Source: Choristoneura fumiferana (Eukaryota > Arthropoda > Insecta > Lepidoptera > Tortricidae). From it: a DNA stretch of 64,000 nt. Below are positions 1-11,210 of this stretch, in pieces. The stretch covers positions 11,268,616-11,332,615 of the forward strand of contig NC_133481.1 in assembly GCF_025370935.1 (NCBI RefSeq), in the 5' to 3' direction. Position 1 is the stretch's first letter. Every line of letters starts with the position of its first letter. The notes beneath the pieces are model-generated. The model worked only from the letters and a program-made list of their open reading frames with translations, did not search any database and was not told where the DNA came from. The position numbers and the translations under genes are program-made.

Positions 1-1520
1 TGTACGCTAACTCGTCAACTCGTCAATTTACCCAATTCGCTACTTTCGCTACTAACACTTTCCCTAATTCGTCACTTGTGTATAATTAAGATACATTTTC
101 ATTTTAACTAAAAGCAAACATCGAACATCAAACGGGGGATTTAAATTAAATATCTTAACTGTGCTCTTTTGGAGACAATTATATGCGGTTATGAGAGCGG
201 TAAAGTAATCAAAGTGACTTTTATTAACTATAAACTTATATTGGTTTAACGAAAGCTGTAAGTGTTCTTCGAATGGCGATCGCGGAGTGCGCGCGCGCCG
301 TTCGCCCGTTGATGTCTTTTACTTTAGCCCCGTGGAAAGTGTATATTTAGTAGGTTTATACGAATTCCAAACATATCATACACCTGATTACTTTGTATTT
401 AATATTGGCTGCGTTTAAACTTTTAATTGCGCCCATAAAACGATAATAAAAAATTAAGAAATCGCATATTCCGTACGGTTAAGGATTGTTAAGGAATGCC
501 ATTAAACTGGTATGATGTTGTGTCTCAATATTTATCTCGTAGTTAATTAATAATTAAAACAAAAACTATCGTATCGGATCGTAAATATTTAGGTACCTGT
601 TTGCATGGCACATAGGTATATAAAATCGTCCTTGTATACACTGTAACATAAGAAGTGGCGTAACTATCTACTTTTAACATTTGGGGTCTGTAGCTAATTT
701 ATCTGATGAGGTCCTAAACTCCGATGAGGTCTTCAGTTAGTAGGTAGGACTAACAAGTTCGGCCTCCCTAGAGTTAAGGCTCCGTAGGGTTTTGCTCGTA
801 TCCTCCTAAGCCCTTGAGTACTTTATAAAGGACTAATCAACACTAAGAATAAGAGAAGAATAATTTATAAAGTACAAATTGTTCAGTGAATAAAGAATTC
901 TAATATTTTTAAAATAATATCCAGAATAACAAAGCAAGTCAACCACGTCTAGGTCTTAAGCACTAAGTTTGTTAAAAAAGGTCAGGACTCAGGAGGCTAT
1001 ACCTAGTTACGCCCTTACACCGCTGAACGTAAATTAATGTAGGTCTGAGTTAATTGATAAAATCGCATATTAAAATAAAATGAATTAAAATATTACAAGG
1101 ACTTGGAATAATCGATACCCCATAAAAAAAACTCAAAAATGTCGGAAAAATATTAAACAAGTCGTGTCCGGCTTTACCAATTATATTGTTCCTATCAAAA
1201 TTAAGTAACACCTCTTATTCAAACAATGATTTTTAATTTAATTGCCTTGTTTATACTTTAAAGCTATCTGATAACTATTCATTTGCATATCGCTATGATT
1301 GACGTCGAATTGAAAACTAATTTATACCTAACTAAAAGTGACAAATTAAGGTGGTGCTTCCATTGAAGCGGAGCGGAGATACGCAAAGTCGGCCAACGAC
1401 CAATCACATTAGCTGAAATCTATTTCATCATCAGCATACCAGCCTATACATACCACTGCTGGGCACTGAAATCTATATACTTCACATTATTACATTACAA
1501 CATTTACATTATATTACATC

Positions 1521-1640
1521 CTCTCAAAGGTTGCCTAGTAGAGATCCATTAAAGGGATAAGTCAACTCATGTACATGTATCTTAAAGTTTGTTAATTGTG
1601 ATCGTTTTTTACCTTTGTACAATAAAGAGTTTACTACAAC
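1521..1640 (+). repeat. LINE-like 3' tail ending in AATAAAGAGT
   Basis: The stretch runs from 'aaaggttgcctagtagagat' to 'tgtacaataaagagtttact'. The same tail, diverged, recurs at 23911-24050 and 42051-42190 in this window. A conserved 3' end with a polyadenylation signal and variable flanks fits the 3' end of a lepidopteran non-LTR retrotransposon. No reverse transcriptase ORF is attached, so this is a 5'-truncated copy. Confidence 0.5.
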
Positions 1641-2223
1641 AGCTAATGTAATAAATCGGGCGCATTTGCAGCCTTATTTGATTAATTGATATTGCAATTT
1701 TATTTGATTGGGTCAATCGTTTCCCAATTAACGTATAAGTAGAACTGATTGTATGATCTGACCTGTCTTATACCGGGTGTGGCCTGTAATACAAGCAAAA
1801 AATAAAACATATAATACACGTTTTATTTACAAGAAATTGTCAGGTTATGTCAAAAAACCTCTCGGATTTCGTTTCCTGGTTTTGATGTAAATTAAATTCG
1901 TAATTAAGATTCAATACCGGAAATAATATCGCTAACATATCGCTCTAGCTCATTTTGGTCCAGGCGCTTGGGTTTGGTTTGGTTTTGGTCTTTTTGGCTT
2001 CTATTTTGGTCATAATATAAAAAAAAACATAATCTAATCTCTTGTATCCTAAACTGGCAACGACTCTATTTGTAGGGCCAGAAAGACGTGTCAGATATTT
2101 TTGCACGCTCCGCTGTGGCAGATATTAATGCTGGTGACTGTACAAAGTGCCGCGGCCGGCGCCCCTAAGACCACAGCGCCCGTGTGCAACGCATACCCTG
2201 CACTATACGTAAAGACGCCTCTG

Positions 2224-2319
2224 ATGAGTTTACAGTGACCGTACTCGATAGCGACGGCGTAAATTATTGGTATGGAGAATTGTACAGCGCCGTCGAGTAC
2301 GTTTATACTGTAAACTCAT
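2224..2319. repeat. Imperfect inverted repeat (hairpin)
   Basis: The outer arms 'atgagtttacagt' and 'actgtaaactcat' are exact complements. The arms continue imperfectly through a 'gtactcg' / 'cgagtac' pair and a 'cgacggcg' / 'cgccgtcg' pair. Arms of about 33 bases surround a loop of about 27 bases. It may be a foldback MITE; no target duplication was recognised. Confidence 0.55.
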
Positions 2320-4849
2320 GGTAGTGGTACAGGTGGCAGAAACCAGTGGTACCTAGCCACCAGTTGCGGACAAGATATAGTATCGACTCAATGCTTGCGT
2401 TCTTGCGTCGTTCTTGCGGGTTTGTCTTTCTGTTTGTCGCAGCCAATTTGCTCTGAAAGTACTGAACCGATTGAGTTGAAAATTAGTGCACATAAATAGT
2501 ACATACCTATGTAAGTTGACGATTTAAAGACAAACGTGTAAAGTAAATAAAAGAATTTTAAACATGGGAGCCACTTTTGAGGGGTAAATTAGAAATAATA
2601 AAAAAATGCTAATTACGTAGTGTAATATGGCAAATGATACTTTAATACAGTATTTATTTGAAGTAGTTCCCTCTTATAGCCGAAACTACTGGGCCTAAAA
2701 TTTCTAAAAAAAAATGTACAGAAAATCCATACTTCAAGTAACATAAATCTATGTCTAAGAAAGTACCTACGTAACCCTCTCCACGCGAGTGTAATTCGCA
2801 GTTCTTCACTCGTTTTTTGGTATTGTAGGTATGACGCAGCGGGCCGCAGAATTAATTGTCAACAGCATTGAAAGTCAAAACGGTTCAAAGAAAAACAATA
2901 TTAATCAATATGCCAGTCAAGCCAGGCGTAGGTACAAGCTTGCGGGCCCGCAGGTTGAGTAGAGCTAGAGCTGCTCTAGACCACTACCGCCACTTGTCAA
3001 GGATGTGAGTGCAGTGGCGTACCTAATATGTGCAACCCTTAGCTACCGGTAGCTTTTAAGCCCGGTATTAATTAAGAAAAATCAGAGGCACTAGATTTTC
3101 ATATACATATAACTAATTACGTATGTATAACACCAAATTTAGGGAGTTGAATTACGCTACTGTGGCCAATAGAACACTTTACATGCGTTGAATCGTGGCC
3201 CTACTATTACTAATGACATCAAACTAAACATAGCAAGTTCTGAGACAGTGACCAGCATTGGGACATTTAATTTACCTTGAAATAAGGTTCAAGACTGTTC
3301 AAGTTGATGTTGAACACACGTATTTTTTTACCCAAAAACCATTACTTAACGCGATATTTCAATAGCTTAACCCAAGTATAAAATAGGGCCAAAAAACCGT
3401 AAAAATGTATTATAGCAAGCGAAAAATACGTTAAAGTTCATTACAATAGGTAGAGTAATGTATTAAATAATTAAAAAGATATCATGGAACGCTCACTATG
3501 ATGCCAACTGTGGCACAGCTACATATGATAATGTATCTTTGTGACAAAGTAAGTTATGATATGATAGTCTTTTAAAGCTGTCAAAAACGAATTTTGATTG
3601 ATCATAAAATCGCTATAAAATCCTATTGATTTAATTATGTAATATGATAAGCATGTGAATCATCACACAAGGAAAAAACAAAAGTGTAAGTAAATGAATG
3701 TTTTGCATCATCGGCAAAATGTTCTAAAACTTGAATTGATATTTCAAAAAAGGGCACAAAAACTGTATATTTTATTCAGAAGCAACCCTATTACACAAAA
3801 GCCCGTAGAAAAAATGGGCATTGAAAAACTATGAATAGGCAGTAAAATCAGGTACCCCGCCTACCTTTTATGTAAACTGTTGTACATATGTAAATAGCGT
3901 ATTTACATAAGTATAAATTTGGAAGTCAGACAATCGGGTGTTTAGTTTTGGGGATGACTCGAACAAGGCCGGACATACACTTGCACAGACAGAGTTGGAT
4001 TAAATCCTTAAATATTTCGCACATTTGAGAAATTTATACTTGTCTTTATTTATTTTTAATGAGTGACGAGTAAACATTTATTTTAAACGTTTTAGTTTAT
4101 TTCAAGTGATGGGTTAAACATTAAACATGTGTTTCGGTCATTGTGTTATAATTTGCAACAGTGATTTAAATAAAGTTTTCTACGGATTCTGGATATAAAG
4201 TGACATGGATTTATTGACTCTACGAGGCATTAGATTTATCTACTTAATAATAACAGGTATTAAATTTAATACAATCTATTTGACATTATATTTAGCTGAA
4301 AATAAATCAGTAGTGTCTTAGTTAATGCACATAAAATATAAAAGGATCATTTTCAAACAAAAATTAAAGATTAATACAGTAATTGAAATTAAATTTATTA
4401 TCTTATAAAGCTGTTTTGGAGGTACTCAACTTCACCTGTATTTCATTGCCAAATATGTAAAAAGGGTGAATCGGATTACAAGAACGCAATTTTACTATTT
4501 AACAAACTGGATATAATCATGTAACATCGTTGATGTTACAACTTGGGCGGTTGTTTAGTTAGCCTTTATAAATGTGTCTCAATGCTTGTCAATTATATTT
4601 CTTTCTTAATTTTTTGTATAGTAAAGAGTTGCATTTAACCAATGCTTAACCGACATTATACTAACTCAGTGAATTAATTAAAATGTGCATAAATAATTAC
4701 GAGTGCAATGCAATTTCTGGGCATTAGTTAGAATTGCGATAAGCGTGCTACCGGTCGCTCACACTGAGCCCTTTGTTGGCTGGCTGGTAGCATTTGGTTT
4801 CTACTAGTTCTCGAAATTGACTCGGTTTTAAGGCGTATTGGCACAAGCG

Positions 4850-5085
4850 ATATTTTTTATATTTATTTTTATAATTTTAGTTTTGTAATTTTAACTTTAT
4901 TTTCATAATTTTTATTTTGTAATTTTAATTTTATTCAATTTTAATTTTTAACTGTATAATTTTAGTTTTTGTATTATTTTTATTTTTACTTGTATTAACA
5001 ATGAATTAAATAATTTCTGTATTTTACTAACCATACATTGGACCGTTTTTGTAAGGTCTGAAATAAATGTATTTTACTTTATTTT
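4850..5085 (+). repeat. AT-rich degenerate tandem tract with LINE-type tail
   Basis: Irregular repeats of 'ttttaattttaattt' type fill about 150 bases. They are followed by 'ggaccgtttttgtaaggtct' and then 'gaaataaatg'. A unique tail with AATAAA after an AT-rich simple tract resembles the 3' end of a non-LTR element, but no coding part remains. Confidence 0.4.
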
Positions 5086-5274
5086 TTATACAAAATTATA
5101 TCACTTAAATAACAACAACAATTTAATAACAATAAATAGGCTCAGACTGTATCGTAATGCATTTTCAATACCTTCATTTGATTTTAAAAAGGTTTTTGTT
5201 GGACTTATCTTTGCTGACGGTACTTTTTGTTCACTGTACTTATATTGTTATTCAATCAAACTGCATTTTCTTAC

Positions 5275-5365
5275 CAAATTTCAAGTCAATATCAAAGGGT
5301 TCTGTTCTGCGGAGACGATCCTGGCTGGACCACCAGAATTTCACTACCAGATTATTGGTCATTAC
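5275..5365 (-). repeat. Interspersed repeat, copy 1 (pairs with 18479-18740)
   Basis: The stretch includes 'ggagacgatcctggctggac' and 'tttcaagtcaatatc'. Its reverse complement aligns with 18620-18710, which reads 'gtccagccaggatcgtctcc' and 'gacttgaaattcgg'. It is a diverged member of the same family in the opposite orientation. Confidence 0.5.
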
Positions 5366-5429
5366 ATTACGTGTCGAGCTAACAATTGATCGAAGACCGC
5401 AATCAAATAATGCTCCTTGCATAAGATGA

Positions 5430-6225
5430 GACGACCGGATGGCCAAGTGGTTAGAGAACCTGACTACGAAGCTTGAGTTCCCGGGTTCGATTCCCGGCCG
5501 GGGCAGATATTTGTGTGAATAATGGGCATTTCTCCACTAATTGGAAAATCGTTGTTCTTGGCTTTTTTGGAAAAACGTGTTGAGAGTATTTTTAATCCTG
5601 TCTAATATTATACCAAAAAAAAACTACCTATTTAATTACAATTTTTCAAACACCCCAAAAACAGTCTCCTGACATGTCCCAAACCCAGAATTTAATAAAT
5701 ATCAGGTAATATTAGCCATGTGTTACATTTTAGCAAGATTTCTCTATTGAAACTAAAAAGATGATTACACCATTAATGATAATAAAGTAGTATTTCAATT
5801 AATATGCATGTCATTTTAATAATATTTTTAATCAAACATTGTCCCAAGAGTTCAAAAACAGTACCTACCCTGTTGCCTGATTATGATTAATATAAAAATA
5901 ATTGATAATATTGACATTTGTGCATACATTTATTTATATAGGTCTACACAACACTGTAGTTATGGCGCAAAACCATTTTTACTGTTCAATTCATCATAGT
6001 TTGAAGAGAAAGTTGGCAGGGTACTGTTCAAATTTTCCAATTAGTGGAGAAATATCCTAATACGGTTCGAATTTCTGTTCTCGGGTCTTGGATGTTTAAT
6101 ATGTATTTAAGTATGTATTTATCTATATAAGTATGTTTATCTGTTGCGTAGTATCCATAAGCTTTGCTTAGTTTGGGGGACTAGGCCAATTGGTGTCAAG
6201 TGTCCCATGGATATTTATTTATTTA
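5430..6225 (+). repeat. tRNA-derived SINE, split by a nested insertion
   Basis: The head has a pol III A-box-like 'tggccaagtgg' and a B-box-like 'gggttcgattccc', the arrangement of a tRNA-headed lepidopteran SINE. The tail resumes at about 6062 with 'ttctgttctcgggtcttgga' and runs through 'gtatccataagc' and 'ggactaggccaattgg' to an AT-rich end near 6225. Bases 5524-6057 interrupt the element and are a separate insertion. A second copy on the other strand at 14385-14632 has the same order of motifs. It is not a functional tRNA gene because the sequence continues into the SINE body. Confidence 0.75.
5524..6057. mobile_element. Non-autonomous inverted-repeat element nested in the SINE
   Basis: The ends share an inverted repeat: 'atttctccactaattggaaa' near 5528 and its complement 'tttccaattagtggagaaat' near 6034. 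The 4-bp flank TAAT occurs at 5520-5523 and again at 6058-6061, and removing 534 bases plus one TAAT restores a continuous SINE. There is no ORF of useful size inside, so this is a MITE. The superfamily is not assigned. Confidence 0.7.
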
Positions 6226-7002
6226 TTCTATAGGTACATCTTTCTTCTTTCTTTTCATTTTTCTTTGATGTCTTCTATACATCGAAATTTCGAAATATAT
6301 TTAAATGATCCAAAAAAAATCTTTCTTTTTAATAAAATGTAACCATCCAGTAGCTTTAGCTTATTAATAAAATACTCAAAACGCGTCAACTAATTAAGTT
6401 AACGACTATAAATTTGGCTAAAAATCGCAAGACCGCAGACCAAGTGGACTGGTTAAACGTTGGTTTAAAATAGGTCTTAATGGGTGTTGCCATGAATAGA
6501 CGATTACGTACTGACTTTTTATGAGGCATTTCCGTGGAAATGTAAACTAAAAAATATAAGTTTATAAAAAGGGTTTGTGTTTTAAATGTAGTGCACAATT
6601 ATTAACTTTTTATTGGTATTTAAACTTTTTAAAACTGTTTCAAAGATATATGTAATTATATGACTGAAATAGGTAATTGATTTAGATTTAGGTTATGAAT
6701 AATGGCCGTCTACCAAAATTTAGCTGTTAACAATTAACCTAGAGGCCATATTTAGGGCTCGAGAGTGTATGTCCAGATTTAAATTGTTACACACGAACAA
6801 AATAATTGGGACTTTCTTGAAATAAGTCCGCTCAAACTTTGTCAATTGTTTACATACTACATACATACATAAGTGTGCTAATGGCCTATAGGAGAGGAAG
6901 AAGGAGGAAGTTTTCATTTAAAATAATTAAAATTGGTGTAACCTATTTTACTCATGGCCTATTTTAAATAACTTATAAGAAATGTAAAAAAACGTTCTAA
7001 AG
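6226..7002. other. Non-coding stretch before the dpp exon
   Basis: No gene or clear repeat was recognised. The small open frames here are AT-rich and have no protein-like features. It most likely belongs to the intron whose acceptor is at 7020-7021. Confidence 0.5.
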
Positions 7003-7021
7003 AGCTTTTCCGTCTTTACAG
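7003..7021 (+). promoter_or_regulatory. Predicted splice acceptor before dpp coding exon
   Basis: A pyrimidine-rich run ends in 'tttccgtctttacag', so the exon would start at 7022, 17 bases before the dpp ATG. No in-frame stop separates the acceptor from the ATG, so extra upstream coding sequence in another exon cannot be excluded. A signal peptide directly after the ATG at 7039 argues that translation starts there. Confidence 0.6.
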
Positions 7022-7038
7022 GTGGGTCGAGGAGAATT

Positions 7039-8151
7039 ATGCGTGGGGCGTGCGCGTGCGCAGTGGTGTGCGCACTTGTCGCGCTGTGCGCGCTGCCGGC
7101 GGGGGCGCGCGGTGCGCTGGACGAGGCCACGCGCGCCGCCGCCGAGCGGCAGCTGCTGGCGCTGCTGGGGCTGCCGCGCCGGCCGCCGCCCGCCGCGCCC
7201 GCGCCCGTGCCGCGCGCTCTGCGCGTGCTGTACGACGCGCGCGGCGCCATGCCCGCGCCCGCCGCCAACACCGCGCGCTCCTACCACCACGCGCCCTCGC
7301 GGCTCGACGACCGCTTCCCGCACGAGCATCGCTTCCGGCTCTACTTCAACGTGACCGGCGTGCCCGGCGACGAGGTCGCGCGCGGCGCCGACCTCACCTT
7401 CCACCGCGCGGCGGGCGGCGCCGTCGCGCAGCGGCTGCTGCTGTACGACGTGGTGCGGCCCGGCCGCCGCGGCCGCTCCGACCCCATCCTGCGGCTGCTC
7501 GACTCGGTGCCGCTTCGGCCCGGCGACGACGTCGTGCGCGCCGACGCGATCGGCGCCGCGCGCCGCTGGCTCGCCGAGCCCCAGGAGAACCATGGACTAT
7601 TAGTGCGCGTTATCGAACAGAACGAGAACGGCACGGACGCCCGGCAGCCGCACGTGCGGGTGCGGCGGCGCGCCGACGAGAGTGAAGAAGAGTGGCGCGC
7701 GTTACAGCCGCTGCTTCTGGTGTACACGGAGGACGAACGGGCGCGCGCGGCGCGCGAGCGCGGCGAGACGCTGCTGACGCGGAGCAAGCGCGCGGCGCGG
7801 CGCGGCCACCGCAACCACCGGCGGAAGGAGGCGCGCGAGATCTGCCAGCGCCGACCGCTGTTCGTGGACTTCGCGGACGTGGGCTGGAGCGACTGGATCG
7901 TAGCGCCGCACGGCTACGACGCGTACTACTGCCAGGGCGACTGCCCGTTCCCGCTGGCGGACCACCTCAACGGCACCAACCACGCGATCGTGCAGACGCT
8001 GGTCAACTCGGTCAACCCGGCCGCGGTGCCCAAGGCCTGCTGCGTGCCGACGCAGCTGTCCTCCATCTCCATGCTCTACATGGATGAAGTGAACAATGTG
8101 GTGCTCAAGAACTATCAGGACATGATGGTCATGGGCTGCGGCTGCCGATGA
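7039..8151 (+). CDS. dpp: Decapentaplegic (BMP2/4-type TGF-beta ligand)
   Basis: This encodes a secreted BMP-family morphogen that signals through type I/II receptor serine kinases to Mad/Smad proteins. Residues 1-25 form a hydrophobic signal peptide, and A at -3 of the ATG is favourable. A TGF-beta propeptide follows, with 'RFRLYFNVTGVPGDEV' at 98-113 and 'WLAEPQENHGLLVRV' at 177-191. Furin-type sites are RVRR at 207-210 and RSKR at 248-251, so the main mature ligand would be residues 252-370. The cystine-knot cysteines are all present: C269, C298, C302, C334, C335, C367 and C369. N-glycosylation sequons occur at N104, N197 and N311, the last at the conserved BMP2/4 position. The C-terminus 'VVLKNYQDMMVMGCGCR' closely resembles fly Dpp. 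At 370 residues it is much shorter than fly Dpp, mainly in the prodomain. The coding exon is extremely GC-rich against AT-rich surroundings and has no internal intron. Family assignment is firm; the exact N-terminus is inferred. Confidence 0.97.
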   Translation: MRGACACAVVCALVALCALPAGARGALDEATRAAAERQLLALLGLPRRPPPAAPAPVPRALRVLYDARGAMPAPAANTARSYHHAPSRLDDRFPHEHRFRLYFNVTGVPGDEVARGADLTFHRAAGGAVAQRLLLYDVVRPGRRGRSDPILRLLDSVPLRPGDDVVRADAIGAARRWLAEPQENHGLLVRVIEQNENGTDARQPHVRVRRRADESEEEWRALQPLLLVYTEDERARAARERGETLLTRSKRAARRGHRNHRRKEAREICQRRPLFVDFADVGWSDWIVAPHGYDAYYCQGDCPFPLADHLNGTNHAIVQTLVNSVNPAAVPKACCVPTQLSSISMLYMDEVNNVVLKNYQDMMVMGCGCR

Positions 8152-8310
8152 CGAAGGGCCGCGCCCGTGCGGAATGTGGACCTAGTGATACTCGTGGACC
8201 CAGTGTACATATAGTTTAGTGGCCTCGATCTGTACATACCTATCTGTGTATATATACGTGTAATTATTATTTTATTGAAATGAAGATGTAATAAAACATT
8301 AATTTTATAC
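8152..8310 (+). terminator. dpp 3' UTR and polyadenylation signal
   Basis: The short AT-rich 3' UTR contains AATAAA at 8290-8295, 139 bases after the stop codon. Cleavage would be expected about 10-30 bases later, so the end is approximate. A longer alternative 3' UTR cannot be excluded. Confidence 0.6.
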
Positions 8311-9020
8311 AGAATTGCTTTTAATTTATTCCATTTACATGGTAAGTCGATACGAGACGGTTACAATTTAATTGAATTTGATTGGTCTCAATTTCAAACA
8401 TTCATGAGATAATTGGATTTGAGACTTGTTAGCTGAAATAGGAGTAAAATTATTAAATATTCAAAATTATTCGGTAGAACAGTTGCCTACATATTATGAT
8501 AAAAAATGGGTACCTAAACTCTATTTGTTCCGGTTTTATGTATGCAAAATTTCATGGCAATCGATTCAGTACCTAGTTATAGCGTAAAAGTGGAACAAAA
8601 CAAACAGACACATTTATAATATTAGTATAGATTAGTACGGATACACACATTATACTTATCTAAACCTCGGCCGTGCTGTATCAACGGCAATGGTTGTTTT
8701 CGGTGTCGTAGTCAAAATAATTGAGGGCACGCGGGTCCGTGCTTGGCGACGTCTCGCCTGTGCAAGGTCACTGCAAATGAGTTCAATGATTTAACTCAGT
8801 TTGGGTTAAGCCATTGTTAAAGAAGTGACGTCAGATGGGTTGCGACCCGAGTCTGAACTTCTGCTTACTCGTCAGAGTGCAATTTTTTTATGTAAATATG
8901 AATGCAGTTTTTCTTGTTACTAAAATCGATGACCTGGTTCCGAAGAACAGATCTTCGTATGTCTTATAGTTTCAGACTTTCCTATACTGACCGATATGAA
9001 TGTTACGCCGTATATTAGTA
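8311..9020. other. Non-coding, with a degenerate interspersed-repeat fragment
   Basis: No gene was seen. Around 8540-8640, 'atttcatggcaatcgattca' and 'tttataatattagtatagat' resemble the reverse-oriented lepidopteran repeat found better preserved at 23173-23375. The remainder is unassigned. Confidence 0.4.
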
Positions 9021-9310
9021 GACCCAGGGTGGAACCTTTTAATAATCAATTTTACTATGATTTACAAAACAAACGTATGAGATGTCAACATGACATTAGT
9101 AGCACAAGGCTCCACCCTGGGTCATGATTCAATTTGGTCGACTGTATCTACAGTCAAGGAAACTGAATCGCTTACCAAGATGGGAGGGATAATTTCATAA
9201 TCAATTTCGCTATGATTTCTATGGCAGATGTAACGGAACATCAACATGACATCAGTAGCACAAAGGTTCTGCACTGGTACGCGATTCAGTTTATTTGACG
9301 GTATAGTCGA
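9021..9310. repeat. Two diverged tandem units, first with palindromic ends
   Basis: The first unit (9021-9123) begins 'gacccagggtggaacctt' and ends with the near-complement 'aaggctccaccctgggtc', giving 18-base terminal inverted repeats. The second unit (about 9178-9310) repeats the interior: 'ataatcaatttcgctatgat' and 'acatgacatcagtagcacaa' match 'ataatcaattttactatgat' and 'acatgacattagtagcacaa' in the first. Both are followed by a 'gattcagttt'-like motif. It is a short tandem array of a small interspersed repeat. Confidence 0.6.
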
Positions 9311-11210
9311 GGTCACAGGTAACCTAAATTTTAGTACCTTGTCGCTGTCACTTCATATTTGAATTTTTATATAAAATTGACCGAAGGCATACAGTGACAA
9401 TGTACGTACTAAAGTGTATAGATATTATTGACCTCGACTGTACCTAAAACATTTTTAAAGTATTAAATTTTGCTTTTCCTTCATTGTGTCAAATTTTTGT
9501 GAGGTAAGATATCTTTCCTTTTGACTTAGATGGCAACAAGCTGTCAATATAAGTAGCATGTCGTGATTCACTTACAGCGTAATATCCTACCGTAAAATTC
9601 TGCACCTATCTGTTAATTAATCACAATATGACTTAAATAAAAGGACGTATGGGCTCATACCACGTCGCAGGCTTTCTGAGTAAATTTTTTTCGCAAGTAT
9701 TGTTTTACCTCATTTGTAAGATTGAGAGTAAAATGGAGAAGAAAATGTTTATCTTATTGTTAGTGGTCTAAGTATCAATTTCATCAATAAAATATTAACG
9801 TTCATTTTACCTTTAAGGAAAAGCCGACACGCATTTATCTAGCCCACTTTTATTCAAGTAGCTGGCATATGTATTATGCTGTATCGATTACAAACCTGAA
9901 GAAGTTTACAAGTAGGGGTTACTAAGTTGAAACTCTAATCTATTCTGCCCTCTTAAAACAAAAGGTGGTATGTCAAAAAAAAGCTAGCTGTTTAGTGTAG
10001 CTTAAGACATTCTGCATCAGATGGTACAATTAAGTGTTTATTTTGAGATACCGCCTTTTGTCATAAGAAGGCAGTATTGTGCTTTGATCTGTATAGGGAA
10101 TCTCAAAATGACAGTTTCACTAAACATTACCAATTCTGATTAAAAAAATGGATGGAGTTAGCTGTAATTCATAGCGTTTTTCCGTATCCATAAAATACAG
10201 GAAGTATTGTCCTCAAAGTACAGTAGCTGGAACTCGCCGGGAGATAACAGTTATTTACAGGAAATTGCAGTGAACCTACCTGTATACAGCTGATTAGTTT
10301 TCAAAATTAATATTTTCTACTAAACCGTAAACTTTTTGGATGAGTCAAAAATTAGCATAATGCTGATTCTACACCTTCCACGGGAAGATAAATATATATT
10401 ATAGAACTCTATTATAGTACTGTTAATGGAACTAGTGGCAACATACCAACCTGACCAGGACGGCAGCTGCCTAGGGATTTGCTGGCTGGTGATGTAGATT
10501 GAAAATTGTTATAGATTGAGCGCTAAATTATAGTCTAACTTTTAAAATTAAAATTAAAAATAATTCTTTTTACTTATTTTTTTTTAAGTATTATTACAAT
10601 TTAGGTACTTACCTAAAATCTCTGAGATAAAAATGGCAGCTAAAATGGTACCATATTTGGAAGAAATTCGTAAGTTTTAATGACTTATATATACTTCTTC
10701 CACGAGCGGTGCAACTTTTAGCTGTTATTTTTGTTCAAAGGTAAAAAAACAGTCAAGTGCAAATCGGATTCGCATACGAAGAGTTTGTATAAGTAGAAAA
10801 AGCTAGTTTCTTGTATTTTACAGTCTATATTAATTTTATTAATGGTTGACAAATCGGTAACGATACTAAATAGAGACGGCGTAAAAATTTCAAATAGATA
10901 GGTACTCAACTTATTACATTACTGTTGTTTATATTAAGCCAAAGAGTCAAAAATCACGTTTTAACTTATAACTTTACTATTTTAATTCTTATTGTTTGGC
11001 ATTATAGCGGATATAGACACCTTGTAAAAGTTTCATGTTTCTAGGTATTATCCATTGCGGTTCAAAATATACAGCCCTGTAATAGACAGATATTAACTTA
11101 GGACACAAACATGAGAGACGATACATTTGTAAATTAGTTTTTGGACAAATGAACCTTTTTATGTACAATACGTACAATAATAATTTGCTTTGTAGGGCAT
11201 TTTAGGGCAT
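9311..11210. other. AT-rich non-coding DNA
   Basis: Small open frames near 10718 and 10989 have no recognisable domain. A 'aacagtcaagtgcaaa' fragment near 10750 resembles the left end of the MITE at 24542. Nothing else could be assigned. Confidence 0.4.

Larger units (their letters stand above)
1..5150. other. AT-rich non-coding flank upstream of dpp
   Basis: I see no coding sequence in this stretch. It is AT-rich and contains a LINE-like 3' tail, an imperfect hairpin and an AT-rich degenerate tandem tract, each listed separately. A degenerate match to the common lepidopteran 'tcatcatcagc...ccactgctgggcac' repeat lies near 1425-1470. Because a splice acceptor sits just before the dpp start codon, part of this region may be a 5' UTR intron of dpp, but no donor or first exon could be assigned. 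Confidence 0.6.

Noticed and set aside
5430..5510. tRNA gene on the plus strand
   Set aside because: A- and B-box motifs are present, but the sequence continues into a SINE body and tail, and a sibling copy lies at 14385-14632. It is a tRNA-derived SINE head.
7050..7983. Long open frames overlapping dpp in other frames and on the minus strand
   Set aside because: They are by-products of the very high GC content of the dpp exon and show only Arg/Ala-rich low-complexity sequence.
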